From Ignavibacteriota bacterium (GTDB taxonomy: Bacteria; Bacteroidota; Ignavibacteria; Kapaibacteriales; UBA2268): 64,000 bases of DNA. This document shows positions 44,638-53,198 of the stretch, piece by piece. Made by a program: the position numbers and the translations under genes. The stretch lies in assembly GCA_019637995.1 (NCBI GenBank), contig JAHBUQ010000001.1, forward strand, positions 496,001 through 560,000, in the 5' to 3' direction. The notes beneath the pieces are model-generated. The model was not told the origin of the DNA, ran no database searches, and saw only the letters and a program-made list of their open reading frames with translations. The first letter of the stretch is position 1, and each line of letters starts with the position of its first letter.

Positions 44638-44938
44638 AAGATTTAATTTTACTGTAAATACACCTTTCGGCTGTAAACTTGCCGCCAAATTTTGCTGTAA
44701 CATCTTGTCTCAAAATTGGTGAATGATTTGTCAGGTATTCATTCATCTTATCCTGACTTGTTAAATAGTAGTCAACTCTGAAATTTACGGTTTCATCTGA
44801 TTCTATCTCTTTTAGAAATTCGTAACCTATGAAACAACCTGTATTCATAACATCACCGATATGTTTCTCTGTCATGAAATTAGTCCATTCTGATTCATAC
44901 TTTTTGTCGAGTTTAATAAATACACTATAAACAATCAT
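44630..44938 (-). CDS. DUF4286 family protein
   Basis: The 102-aa product begins MIVYSVFIKLDKKYESEWTNFMTEKHIGDVMNTGCF and has FRVDYYLTSQDKMNEYLTNHSPILRQDVTAKFGGKFTAERCI, the DUF4286 pattern of a dimeric ferredoxin-like alpha/beta barrel type. The function is unknown. It ends inside the convergent PPK2 gene (8-base overlap) and precedes tatC by 14 bases on the minus strand. Reading direction and conserved pattern support it as real despite its small size. Confidence 0.85.
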   Translation of the reverse strand: MIVYSVFIKLDKKYESEWTNFMTEKHIGDVMNTGCFIGYEFLKEIESDETVNFRVDYYLTSQDKMNEYLTNHSPILRQDVTAKFGGKFTAERCIYSKIKSFI

Positions 44939-44952
44939 TATAATTTATTTCC

Positions 44953-45723
44953 TTAATTTGTTTCAGATGCCTGGTCTGAATATTTCTTTTTTCCTGCAAG
45001 TTTAGCAACTAAAATACTGATTTCATATAGAATTATTAGCGGAATTGCAAAAAATAATTGATTAATAGGGTCAGGTGTAGGTGTGATAATTGCTGCCAGT
45101 ATTAAAATAACAACAAGCGAGTGACGCCAATATTTTCTTAGCATTTTTGAGTCAATTATACCAAGCTTTGCAAGAACAAATGACATCATAGGCATTTCAA
45201 AAATAAGTCCGCTGGCAAGAAGTATCATTGTCATAAATCCGAAATACTCAGTTACGTCAACATCGGTTCGAATAATTGATGTACCGAAGGTAGATGCAAA
45301 CTCAAGCATAGTCGGTATCATGAAAAAATAAGCAAAGGAAATACCAATCATGAAACAAACAGATGTAAAGAATGTGATTTTGGCTACCCAATTTCGCTCA
45401 TTATCGTAAAGACCCGGAGCTATGAATTTCCATAATTGGTATAATACAAATGGAAATGCTACTATGAAACCACTCATAAAAATTACTTTGAAATACAGAA
45501 GCGGCATACCAAATGGTCTAAGGTTTTGTAAGGATATATTAGCTTTCGATGCAGGCTGCAAAAGGATGATATTCATTATCGGATCAATGAATATACCGGT
45601 TAATATGCAAGCGGCTATAACTCCGATAAAAGCATATATTATTCTATTTCTTAACTCTTCAAGATGTTCGAAGAAACCTACTTCTGTAGTTTCTTCTTCC
45701 TGTTTATCCTTTTGTTCACTCAT
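44953..45723 (-). CDS. tatC: Sec-independent protein translocase TatC
   Basis: I take the ATG at 45723 (MSEQKDKQEEE...), which leaves an acidic tail directly before the domain; the longer frame adds 14 residues. The 256-aa product has six membrane helices and the TatC signature: FFEHLEELRNRIIYAFIGV, FIAPGLYDNERNW, and FEMPMMSFVLAKLG, with Glu residues at the twin-arginine binding region (EELRNR and FE). It is the receptor of the Tat export path in the inner membrane. No tatA/tatB gene is adjacent. Confidence 0.95.
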   Translation of the reverse strand: MSEQKDKQEEETTEVGFFEHLEELRNRIIYAFIGVIAACILTGIFIDPIMNIILLQPASKANISLQNLRPFGMPLLYFKVIFMSGFIVAFPFVLYQLWKFIAPGLYDNERNWVAKITFFTSVCFMIGISFAYFFMIPTMLEFASTFGTSIIRTDVDVTEYFGFMTMILLASGLIFEMPMMSFVLAKLGIIDSKMLRKYWRHSLVVILILAAIITPTPDPINQLFFAIPLIILYEISILVAKLAGKKKYSDQASETN

Positions 45724-45930
45724 TTGTAATTTCGAAATAAAACACAATTTTTCCAAATTTATCATTACGAATTATGCAAAGATAATATATTATTTTCGAT
45801 TAATGCTTATATTGAAAATATTTTTTGATTTTCAATATTCAAAATGAAACTTATAAACAATATTTTATCAAAAATATTGTCATTTTTATATCTTAATTAA
45901 TATACCCGTAACAATAAAATAGGTAAAACT

Positions 45931-46290
45931 ATGAATAATCCTCATTGGATAGACGATTTATCTGCTTCTATAGATTCAATGGATACAGCAAAATTTGTTT
46001 CATTTATGACTGATGATGCTGTACTTACTTTTGGAAACGCTCCTGCTGTTGCAGGAAAAGATAATATTTTTCAGGTAATAGACGGATTCTTTAAAAGCAT
46101 AAAGAAATTGGTGCACCATGATTATATTACTATTCAAGAAGCAAACAAAGTTGTAGTTCCCGGAACTGTAACATATACAAGACATGATGATACTATTCTA
46201 AGTGTCGGATTTTGTAATGTATTTACTATGAAAGATAATTTAATAAGTGAATATAGAATTTATGTTGATATTTCTCAACTGTATATATAA
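45931..46290 (+). CDS. SnoaL/NTF2-like domain protein
   Basis: The 119-aa product has an NTF2-like fold pattern: helix WIDDLSASIDSMDTAKFVSFMTDDAVLTFGN, then GKDNIFQVIDGFFKSIKKLVHHDY, and paired strands (VVVPGTVTYTRHDDTILSVGFCNVFTMKDNLISEYRIYVD). This is typical of SnoaL-like proteins, which range from cyclases and isomerases to non-enzymatic binders. Without catalytic residues I cannot propose a reaction. It is monocistronic with a terminator behind it. Confidence 0.8.
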   Translation: MNNPHWIDDLSASIDSMDTAKFVSFMTDDAVLTFGNAPAVAGKDNIFQVIDGFFKSIKKLVHHDYITIQEANKVVVPGTVTYTRHDDTILSVGFCNVFTMKDNLISEYRIYVDISQLYI

Positions 46291-46314
46291 TTCCTAATGA
46301 ATCTTTTATATTTC

Positions 46315-46349
46315 AGTACCGTTTTATAATTAAGACGGTACTTTTTTTT
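46315..46349 (+). terminator. Intrinsic terminator after the SnoaL-like gene
   Basis: AGTACCGT (46315-46322) pairs with ACGGTACT (46335-46342) in an 8-bp stem followed by a T run to 46349. Confidence 0.87.
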
Positions 46350-46424
46350 AGTTTCAAAAAAATAACGATTATGATAATTAAAAAATCATTATTTTCGTTG
46401 TAGTTAAAAAAGACAAAATTGATA

Positions 46425-48221
46425 ATGTTAAGATTAATAGACAGATATATTTTAAGGATACACTTCGCACCATTTATTTTTGGTACGGGTACTGTCATAT
46501 TTATACTTCTTATGCAGTTTTTGATGATTTCCCTCGGAGAGCTTGTAGGCAAAGGATTAAGTGAATGGCTTATTCTAAAGCTGATTGTTTTTAACATGGC
46601 TTGGATGGTTATTCTTGCAGTTCCTATGGGTGTACTTTTTTCTACATTGATGTCATTTGGCAGTATGGGAATGGCTCACGAAGTTACAATTGTTAAAGCA
46701 AGTGGTGGCTCAATTCTTCGTATGATGATTCCCGTAATAACAGGCTCAGTATTTTTATATCTTGCTTTGTTCTATTTTAATGATATAATTCTGCCTGAGT
46801 CGAATCTTCAAGTAAAAATAATGATGAATGATATTCAAAGGAAGAAACCAACTTTTGCTTTGGAATCAGGATTATTCTCTACTCAGCTTGATGGGTATAC
46901 TATTTTGGCAAGGAATGTAGACTCATTGTCTGGTTCTCTCAGCGGTGTTACTATATATGATATGACAAAATTTCAAAGCAGAAATATAATATCATCAGAT
47001 TCCGGTTGGATTTCATTTACTCCTGATTATAAAAAGCTGGTCCTTGACCTGAAAGAAGGTGAAATTCATCAGTTCTCTGTTAATAATGTTGATGATTACA
47101 AGATTATTCGTTTCAGTGACTATAGAATCGCAATGAATGCCTATGGTTTCTCCTTTGAGCAATCCCGTGCTGATATGGTCTCTAAAGGTGACCGCGAAAT
47201 GAATGTGATTGATATGAACGAAATTGTTTCAACTGCTGATTCAAACAAAGCTCTTATTTTAGCAAGAGTGGATTCTGTAATAAAAAAAAATATTGATGAT
47301 TTGATTAATGGAAAGCCTGAATTAAAAATTGACACAACATATTATGATGAAAAAGACGATATTATTGTTGTATCAGATAAATTGGAATCCGAAATTGATA
47401 ATTCAACTAAGCAGGAACATAAGAAAGTAATCCAAAAGGTTGTAGCTGAAAATAATATTGGAAAAGCTAAAAAAGACACTGCACCAGAAAAAACTTATGC
47501 AGAAAAAGTTCGTGAAAAATTCAATCGTGCAGTAAGCTCAGGAAACACAGATTTAAATCCCGATACAATTTATTCGGATGCAACAAAGGAAGAATTATCT
47601 AAGAAAATTGAAATTGAAAGAGAGAAAATTATATCAGATTCAATTAAAGAAGTTCTGGTTAAATCCGCTCTGGAAAAGCAATCAAAATTGGTCAAAGATT
47701 CTAAAAAAAGTACAAAAATTAATCAGAAAGCAATTAAAGAAAAACATATTGAGCCTGATATCGTAATTCCAAATTATGTTCAATCTCAGGATACTGCGTA
47801 TAATGAAGTGCTCAGTCGGGTAGTGCAAAATGTAAATATTATGAAATCCAGCATTCAGGCTGATGTAAATAATACTACTTTCTTCGAGAAACGAGCAAGA
47901 CAATATAAAGTTGAAATTTATAAAAAATATGCTCTACCATTTGCTTGTGTGATTTTTGTACTTGTAGGTGCTCCATTGGGGATTATTACAAAAGGCGGAA
48001 ATTTTGGTGTCAGTGCAGGAATAAGTCTGCTTTTTTATGTATTTTACTGGGCTTGTCTGATTGGTGGTGAAAAGCTCGGAGACAGGGGTATTATAGCTCC
48101 ATGGCTTGCTATGTGGATGGCTAATATCATCTTAGGGGCTATTGGTCTATTATTGACACTTAAAGTTAATTATGAAACTTTTGACTTGAAATACATTCTG
48201 TCATTATTCAACAAGAAATAA
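46425..48221 (+). CDS. LptF/LptG (YjgP/YjgQ) family permease with long insertion
   Basis: I take the ATG at 46425 over the TTG six bases before. The 598-aa product starts MLRLIDRYILRIHFAPF and has an N-terminal set of three membrane helices with GVLFSTLMSFGSMGMAHEVTIVKASGGS, and a C-terminal set (YALPFACVIFVLVGAPLGIITK, ISLLFYVFYWACLIGGEKLGDRG). Together with an LptB ATPase such permeases pull lipopolysaccharide from the inner membrane. A Lys/Glu/Asp-rich segment of about 200 residues (roughly 255-465) sits in the periplasmic domain, making the protein much longer than the 350-370 aa of enterobacterial LptF/G. No lptB is adjacent. Confidence 0.88.
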   Translation: MLRLIDRYILRIHFAPFIFGTGTVIFILLMQFLMISLGELVGKGLSEWLILKLIVFNMAWMVILAVPMGVLFSTLMSFGSMGMAHEVTIVKASGGSILRMMIPVITGSVFLYLALFYFNDIILPESNLQVKIMMNDIQRKKPTFALESGLFSTQLDGYTILARNVDSLSGSLSGVTIYDMTKFQSRNIISSDSGWISFTPDYKKLVLDLKEGEIHQFSVNNVDDYKIIRFSDYRIAMNAYGFSFEQSRADMVSKGDREMNVIDMNEIVSTADSNKALILARVDSVIKKNIDDLINGKPELKIDTTYYDEKDDIIVVSDKLESEIDNSTKQEHKKVIQKVVAENNIGKAKKDTAPEKTYAEKVREKFNRAVSSGNTDLNPDTIYSDATKEELSKKIEIEREKIISDSIKEVLVKSALEKQSKLVKDSKKSTKINQKAIKEKHIEPDIVIPNYVQSQDTAYNEVLSRVVQNVNIMKSSIQADVNNTTFFEKRARQYKVEIYKKYALPFACVIFVLVGAPLGIITKGGNFGVSAGISLLFYVFYWACLIGGEKLGDRGIIAPWLAMWMANIILGAIGLLLTLKVNYETFDLKYILSLFNKK

Positions 48222-48332
48222 TTTTTAGATGTTGTTTTTGAATTTTAATTGACTTAAAAATGCTCTTAAAAGATACTATTTTATTTTTTTAATCGTTTTC
48301 ATATTTTTATTTTAATTAAGTTTTGGAATTAA

Positions 48333-48923
48333 ATGGCTGTTATACCGATATATAATTGTTTTCATCCTGTATTGAAAAAAAAGACAAAAAAAATTATGAA
48401 TATTGATGATGATATCAACACATTAGTCAAAAACATGTTTGATTCACTTTATAATATTTCGAATGGAGTTGGGTTAGCAGGCAATCAAGTCGGACATGAA
48501 AAATCCTTGTTTATTACAGATTTAAGTATCGGTTCGGATAATCCAAAAACAGAGCCAATGGTTTTCATTAATCCTGAAATTCTTGAATTCTCAGACGAAG
48601 AAGACGATTACTCAGAAGGTTGCCTTAGCATTCCAGATTATTACGAAAAAGTTACAAGACCTGTAAAAATTAGTGTTAAGTATTACGACCTTAAAGAGAA
48701 AGAGCACATAAGAGATTTAGAAGGTTTTCATGCACGTGTATTTCAACATGAGTACGACCATTTGCTAGGAATTTTGATGTATGAAAGATTATCACCTATA
48801 CGAAGAACTTTATCAAAGAATAAGCTGAACAGACTTAAACGCGGACAGATTATTCCGGATTATCCGATGATTCAGCCTGATGGTTCATTAACAGGGGAAG
48901 ATAGAATAAAGGAGGCAGTCTAA
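48333..48923 (+). CDS. def: Peptide deformylase
   Basis: The 196-aa product has the three deformylase motifs: G-V-G-L-A-G-N-Q (residues 45-52, where the canonical form is GxGLAAxQ), EGCLSIP with metal ligand Cys97, and QHEYDH with His139, Glu140 and His143. It removes the formyl group from the first Met of new proteins. A short C-terminal helix-rich extension follows. The final codons contain AAGGAGG, the ribosome site for the next gene, which starts one base after the stop; no methionyl-tRNA formyltransferase gene is adjacent. Confidence 0.96.
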   Translation: MAVIPIYNCFHPVLKKKTKKIMNIDDDINTLVKNMFDSLYNISNGVGLAGNQVGHEKSLFITDLSIGSDNPKTEPMVFINPEILEFSDEEDDYSEGCLSIPDYYEKVTRPVKISVKYYDLKEKEHIRDLEGFHARVFQHEYDHLLGILMYERLSPIRRTLSKNKLNRLKRGQIIPDYPMIQPDGSLTGEDRIKEAV

Positions 48924-49406
48924 ATGGCAGTATTATCAATCGAAAGTAACGGTTTACTTGAGAAAACTGCCGTCTATTACAACGGCAGTCAAATATCCGG
49001 TATAAAAGAATTATTTCTTAATATTGATGAGGAAGGAACTTTTGACGCTCTAATTCAATATGAAGGCTCTGATAAGCAGCTTTATACCAAGAATATATTT
49101 TCGGATAATTTAGTTAATTTAAAGATAGTTCCTCCTTCATTTACTGAAGAAGAAGCAGCTGCACTGCAATTATTTACAGTTGAAAGTGATGGAGAACTCG
49201 AAAATACAATTATTTATATCAACGACGAAGCTCAAGAAGGTGTCGTCAATATTTTTCTGCATATTAAGGCAGTTAAAAACAAATCAGGTTTTCTTTCGTT
49301 TCTGAAACAGAGTCCTGAAACTTACAATCAAGACTTGATTTTTAAGTCAGAGATTACTTTTAGAAACGAAGATGATACTTTAGAAACAGAGGAGATTTTT
49401 TTATGA
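48924..49406 (+). CDS. Duplicated-domain protein of unknown function
   Basis: The 160-aa acidic product consists of two related halves. The pattern L-S-I-E-S-N-G-L-L-E-K-T-A-V-Y-Y-N (residues 4-20) recurs as F-T-V-E-S-D-G-E-L-E-N-T-I-I-Y-I-N (about 84-100), followed by similar strands ending in ELFLNID and NIFLHIK. Each half looks like a small beta domain. No signal peptide, no membrane segment, no recognised family. It is coupled to def (0 bases apart) and overlaps the following SR-rich protein gene by 4 bases, so the three are one operon. Confidence 0.65.
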   Translation: MAVLSIESNGLLEKTAVYYNGSQISGIKELFLNIDEEGTFDALIQYEGSDKQLYTKNIFSDNLVNLKIVPPSFTEEEAAALQLFTVESDGELENTIIYINDEAQEGVVNIFLHIKAVKNKSGFLSFLKQSPETYNQDLIFKSEITFRNEDDTLETEEIFL

Positions 49407-50053
49407 TTAAACTCAAATCATTGTTGATTTTTACTTTAGCAATTTTAATTAGTGCTAATACAGATATTTACTCAGAAGCACTTATAAATTTTGGAAGAAT
49501 TTCAGGCAGTATTTCAGAATATTCTACAAATGGACTAAACCTCGAAAGATACATTTCTGCACGTCGTGGCGGGAGTTTCAGAGGTTCAAGAAGCAGAAGC
49601 AGCTCACGTTCAAGTAGTCGTTCTACTGCCAGAAGTGCACCAAAAACCAATCCACAGAAAACCCCAAGTTTTGGTGGTAAGAGAATGTCTTCACAGCAAG
49701 CGCAAGCAAAATATGGAACTCCAAGAAGAGTTCAGCCTATGCAAGGACAGAATGCTGCAGGTTCTCCTGTTAATTATAATGTTCATCACTATGGCGGCTT
49801 CTCAAGTTCACTAATGACCGGTTATATGATGGGAAATATGGCTTGGTGGATGATGATGCCTGCTATGATGTATTCAAGACCTGTTTATGTAGAGAAAGAA
49901 GATGGGCAAATAGATGTTTATCCCCCGAGCTTTGATTGGGGAAAATTATTCATGATTTTAGCAATTATAGCAGTAGTTGTTTATTTTATAAGAAATGCAA
50001 GAAGAGCAAAAAATCAAATACAGCAGGGATATTCAAATTCATCATTTAGTTGA
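49403..50053 (+). CDS. Signal-peptide-bearing Ser/Arg-rich membrane protein, unknown function
   Basis: The 216-aa product has a signal-like segment (about 5-20), an Arg/Ser-rich low-complexity region (about 54-80: RGGSFRGSRSRSSSRSSSR), a Gln/Pro/Gly stretch, a Met/Trp-rich segment (MTGYMMGNMAWWMMMPAMMY), and a membrane helix near residues 181-198 (LFMILAIIAVVVYFI) with a short positive tail. The layout resembles small SR-rich membrane proteins with a YIRNAR-type anchor, but no family is certain. It is the last gene of the def operon, ending at a bidirectional terminator. Confidence 0.65.
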   Translation: MIKLKSLLIFTLAILISANTDIYSEALINFGRISGSISEYSTNGLNLERYISARRGGSFRGSRSRSSSRSSSRSTARSAPKTNPQKTPSFGGKRMSSQQAQAKYGTPRRVQPMQGQNAAGSPVNYNVHHYGGFSSSLMTGYMMGNMAWWMMMPAMMYSRPVYVEKEDGQIDVYPPSFDWGKLFMILAIIAVVVYFIRNARRAKNQIQQGYSNSSFS

Positions 50054-50090
50054 CATCAATTGATATTAAATTTTTTATTATTTCTTAATT

Positions 50091-50128
50091 AAAAAATGCT
50101 GCTTCTTAATGAAAGCAGCATTTTCTTT
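50091..50128. terminator. Bidirectional intrinsic terminator
   Basis: AAAATGCTGC (50093-50102) and GCAGCATTTT (50115-50124) form a 10-bp stem with a 12-base loop. T runs follow on both strands, serving the converging genes at 49403 and 50152. Confidence 0.9.
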
Positions 50129-50151
50129 AAATCTAAAATAAAACCAATTGT

Positions 50152-51522
50152 TTATACATACTCAAGTTTGGCGGTAAAATGTCTTAAGTATTTAGCTTCA
50201 TAAGCGATTCTCATGCCACGTAGTTTGCTTCTGTTTTGGTAGGTTTCAATACAAGCTTCAGCAACGTAGTCAGTATGAGCTTGTGTATAAACTCTGCGTG
50301 GAATTGCCATACGAACAAGTTCCATCGGTGGAGCAATGTGATTACCATTTGCATCTTTTTTGCCAAACATAAGTGAGCCGATTTCAACTGAACGAACGCC
50401 ACCAACAAGGTAAAGTTCGCATAAAACGCTTTGTCCGGGTAAATTATGAGGAGGTATATGTGGGACAAATCTTTTTGCATCAAGATATACAGCGTGACCG
50501 CCAGTTGGCTCAAGAATCGGGACTCCTGCTTCAAGTAGTTTATTGCCCAAATATTTAATCTGACCAATTCTGTATTCCAAATAATGCTCATCAAGTACTT
50601 CTTCAAAGCCTTGAGCCAAAGCTTCCAGATCGCGGCGTGTCATACCTCCGTAAGTAAGAAATCCTTCCATAATTATCAAAAGCACTTTTGCTTTTTCTGC
50701 AAGTTCATCATCATTTAGTGCAAGGAAACCACCGGTATTTGATAGACCATCTTTTTTGGCTGACATTGTAGCCCCGTCACAATATGAGAACATTTCCTGA
50801 GCAATTTCACGAATAGTCTTATTCTCATAACCTTTTTCACGTGATTTAATAAAATATGCATTTTCGGCGAAACGACAGGCATCTAAAATAAGCGGAATAC
50901 CATATTCTTTACATAATGCTTTAGTTTCTTTGATATTCTGCATAGATACGGGCTGCCCGCCTGCAGTATTATTCGTAACGGTAAGCATACAAAGAGGTAT
51001 ATTCTCAGGACCACGTTCAATGATTAACTCTCTAAGCTTATTGATATCCATATTTCCTTTAAATGGGTCATGCGCTTCAGGAATCATTCCGACATTTACC
51101 AAATTATCAACAGCGTCTGCTCCCTGATATTCAATATTACCGCGTGTTGTATCGAAGTGGGAATTACTCGGAATCGTGATTCCCGGCTTGGCTACAAGTG
51201 TGAAAAGTATTTTTTCGGCAGCTCTGCCTTGATGAGTAGGAATAATATGCTTATAACCGGTTAAATTAATTACAGCATTTTCAAATTTGTAGTAACTCCT
51301 GCTACCTGCATAAGCTTCATCTCCATCCATAAGTCCTGCCCACTGTTTGCTGCTCATTGCTGTTGTGCCACTGTCAGTAAGTAAGTCTATTGTTACGTGC
51401 TCTGACCTTAAGAAAAAAGGGTTGTAAAATGCATCATGAAGATAATTTTCCCTCTGCTCACGAGTTGTAATCGGAATTTCTTCAACACTTTTAATTTTAA
51501 AAGGTTCTATTAATGTTTTCAT
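50152..51522 (-). CDS. tnaA: Tryptophanase
   Basis: The 456-aa PLP enzyme belongs to the beta-eliminating lyases (tryptophanase and tyrosine phenol-lyase). It has DLLTDSGT, YKHIIPTHQGRAAE, NNTAGGQPVS, LDACRFAENAYFI and the PLP-lysine motif SAKKDG. Two family-discriminating spots favour tryptophanase: VEIG at the place of the TPL substrate arginine (TPL has MERG), and RHFTAKL near the C-terminus (tryptophanase His; TPL has RFFTAR). The reaction gives indole, pyruvate and ammonia. No tnaC leader peptide or tnaB permease is adjacent; regulation is not evident. Confidence 0.88.
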   Translation of the reverse strand: MKTLIEPFKIKSVEEIPITTREQRENYLHDAFYNPFFLRSEHVTIDLLTDSGTTAMSSKQWAGLMDGDEAYAGSRSYYKFENAVINLTGYKHIIPTHQGRAAEKILFTLVAKPGITIPSNSHFDTTRGNIEYQGADAVDNLVNVGMIPEAHDPFKGNMDINKLRELIIERGPENIPLCMLTVTNNTAGGQPVSMQNIKETKALCKEYGIPLILDACRFAENAYFIKSREKGYENKTIREIAQEMFSYCDGATMSAKKDGLSNTGGFLALNDDELAEKAKVLLIIMEGFLTYGGMTRRDLEALAQGFEEVLDEHYLEYRIGQIKYLGNKLLEAGVPILEPTGGHAVYLDAKRFVPHIPPHNLPGQSVLCELYLVGGVRSVEIGSLMFGKKDANGNHIAPPMELVRMAIPRRVYTQAHTDYVAEACIETYQNRSKLRGMRIAYEAKYLRHFTAKLEYV

Positions 51523-51721
51523 TTTTATTGCTCATATATATTAAAATTAATTAAATCATACGAAAATAAGCATTTTTGGCGAAATATGAAAGAATTATTA
51601 AGAATTTGTCTGATATTTTACCTTTAAATATTATTTTTTAGTATTTTTTGCATATTTGTTAGAACATTAATTGGTTTTTTGCGTAATAAAGATATATTAT
51701 TTTTTTTTCAGGAGAACTGTT

Positions 51722-53116
51722 ATGAAGTACTTATCAATTATCACAATTATACTTATGAGTTGTCAATTATCTGCAAGTGAAATTACAGGCAAATGGTTTG
51801 GATTGCTTAATATTCAAGGGACAAAGCTGGGCTTAGTTATAAATATTGAAGAAAAAGAAGGCGTTATGGTTGGAACTTTGGATAGTCCAGACCAAGGCGC
51901 ATACGGAATTCCTGCAACAAAACTCGATTTTTCAAATCCAAACTTGAACTTCGAAATTAGCAATATTGGAGTATCGTATTCAGGAATTCTGAAAGATGGT
52001 AAAGTTGAAGGAATATTTAAACAAGCCGGAATGGAAATCCCTCTTTCACTTTCACGTGAAGAAATCAAAAAAGAGATTCCTAAAAGACCTCAGGAGCCAA
52101 AACCTCCATTTCCATATAAAGCGGAAGATGTGAAATTTTACAATGAGATTGATGATATCACTCTTGCCGGAACCTTAACTATGCCGGAGAATGGAGACAA
52201 TTTTCCCGTTGTTGTGATGATAACAGGTAGTGGTGCTCAAAATCGCGATGAAGAATTATTAGATCATAAACCTTTTCTTGTCATATCAGATTATTTGACA
52301 AGGAATGGTATTGCAGTATTGCGTTTTGATGACAGAGGTTATGGTGAGTCTGAGGGAAATCATGCAGTTGCAACTTCTTATGATTTTTCAACAGATGTTC
52401 AGTCTGCGGTAAAATTTTTAAAATCTCGCAAAGAGATTAATCCAAAGAAAATTGGATTAATTGGTCACAGTGAAGGCGGTGTTATCGCTCCGATAGTAGC
52501 TACCACTATCCCTGAAGATATTGCATATATGGTGCTTCTGGCAGGTACAGGTATACGTGGAGACAAACTTCTATTGCTTCAACAGGAATTAATTTACAAA
52601 TCAATGAGCATTCCCGATGAGCAAATTGATGCTGTTATTTCAAGCAACAAGGTTGTATTCGAGTTGATAACAAGTTCTGAAGATGATAAAAAACTGCCTG
52701 ATATTATCAAGAATAAGATTTCTGAAAATGTGGAAAATAATCCTGAACTAATTCCTGCCGGCTTAGATAAAGATTCATATATCGAGATGCAGACACGTGG
52801 AATAATTAGCCCTTGGCTAATTGCTTTTATGCGGCTTGAGCCGACTGATTATTTGAAACATGTAAAATGTCCTGTTTTTGCTTTGAATGGTGAGAAAGAT
52901 TTACAAGTTCCACCAAAAGAAAATCTGTCTGCTATTGAAAATTCAATTAAAAGTAACGGAAATAATAATGTAACTGTGAAAGAATACCCTAATTTAAATC
53001 ACCTTTTTCAAAATTGTGAGACAGGCTCTCCAAATGAATACGGTGAAATCGAAGAGACATTCTCACCATTGGTGCTCAAAGATATTGCTGACTGGATTAA
53101 TAAAGTGACAAATTGA
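51722..53116 (+). CDS. Secreted alpha/beta hydrolase
   Basis: I take the ATG at 51722 since AGGAGA lies 8 bases before it and MKYLSIITIILMSCQLSASE is a signal peptide; the longer frame starts within an AT-rich leader. The 464-aa product has an N-terminal beta-rich domain (about 20-120) followed by an alpha/beta hydrolase domain with TGSGAQNRDEELLDH (oxyanion region), VLRFDDRGYGES and the nucleophile elbow GHSEGG. Asp and His are expected in NGEKDLQV and YPNLNHLF. It is an exported peptidase- or esterase-like enzyme; the substrate is unknown. Confidence 0.87.
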   Translation: MKYLSIITIILMSCQLSASEITGKWFGLLNIQGTKLGLVINIEEKEGVMVGTLDSPDQGAYGIPATKLDFSNPNLNFEISNIGVSYSGILKDGKVEGIFKQAGMEIPLSLSREEIKKEIPKRPQEPKPPFPYKAEDVKFYNEIDDITLAGTLTMPENGDNFPVVVMITGSGAQNRDEELLDHKPFLVISDYLTRNGIAVLRFDDRGYGESEGNHAVATSYDFSTDVQSAVKFLKSRKEINPKKIGLIGHSEGGVIAPIVATTIPEDIAYMVLLAGTGIRGDKLLLLQQELIYKSMSIPDEQIDAVISSNKVVFELITSSEDDKKLPDIIKNKISENVENNPELIPAGLDKDSYIEMQTRGIISPWLIAFMRLEPTDYLKHVKCPVFALNGEKDLQVPPKENLSAIENSIKSNGNNNVTVKEYPNLNHLFQNCETGSPNEYGEIEETFSPLVLKDIADWINKVTN

Positions 53117-53198
53117 TTCTGAAACATCATTTTTTCTTTGAATTGATGTAATATTTTTATATTTTTACGTAATTCAAAAACTAAATTCAGAATTAATC

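Noticed and set aside
45422..45847. 141-aa plus-strand reading frame opposite tatC
   Set aside because: Antisense to the conserved membrane helices of tatC; no ribosome site or family resemblance.
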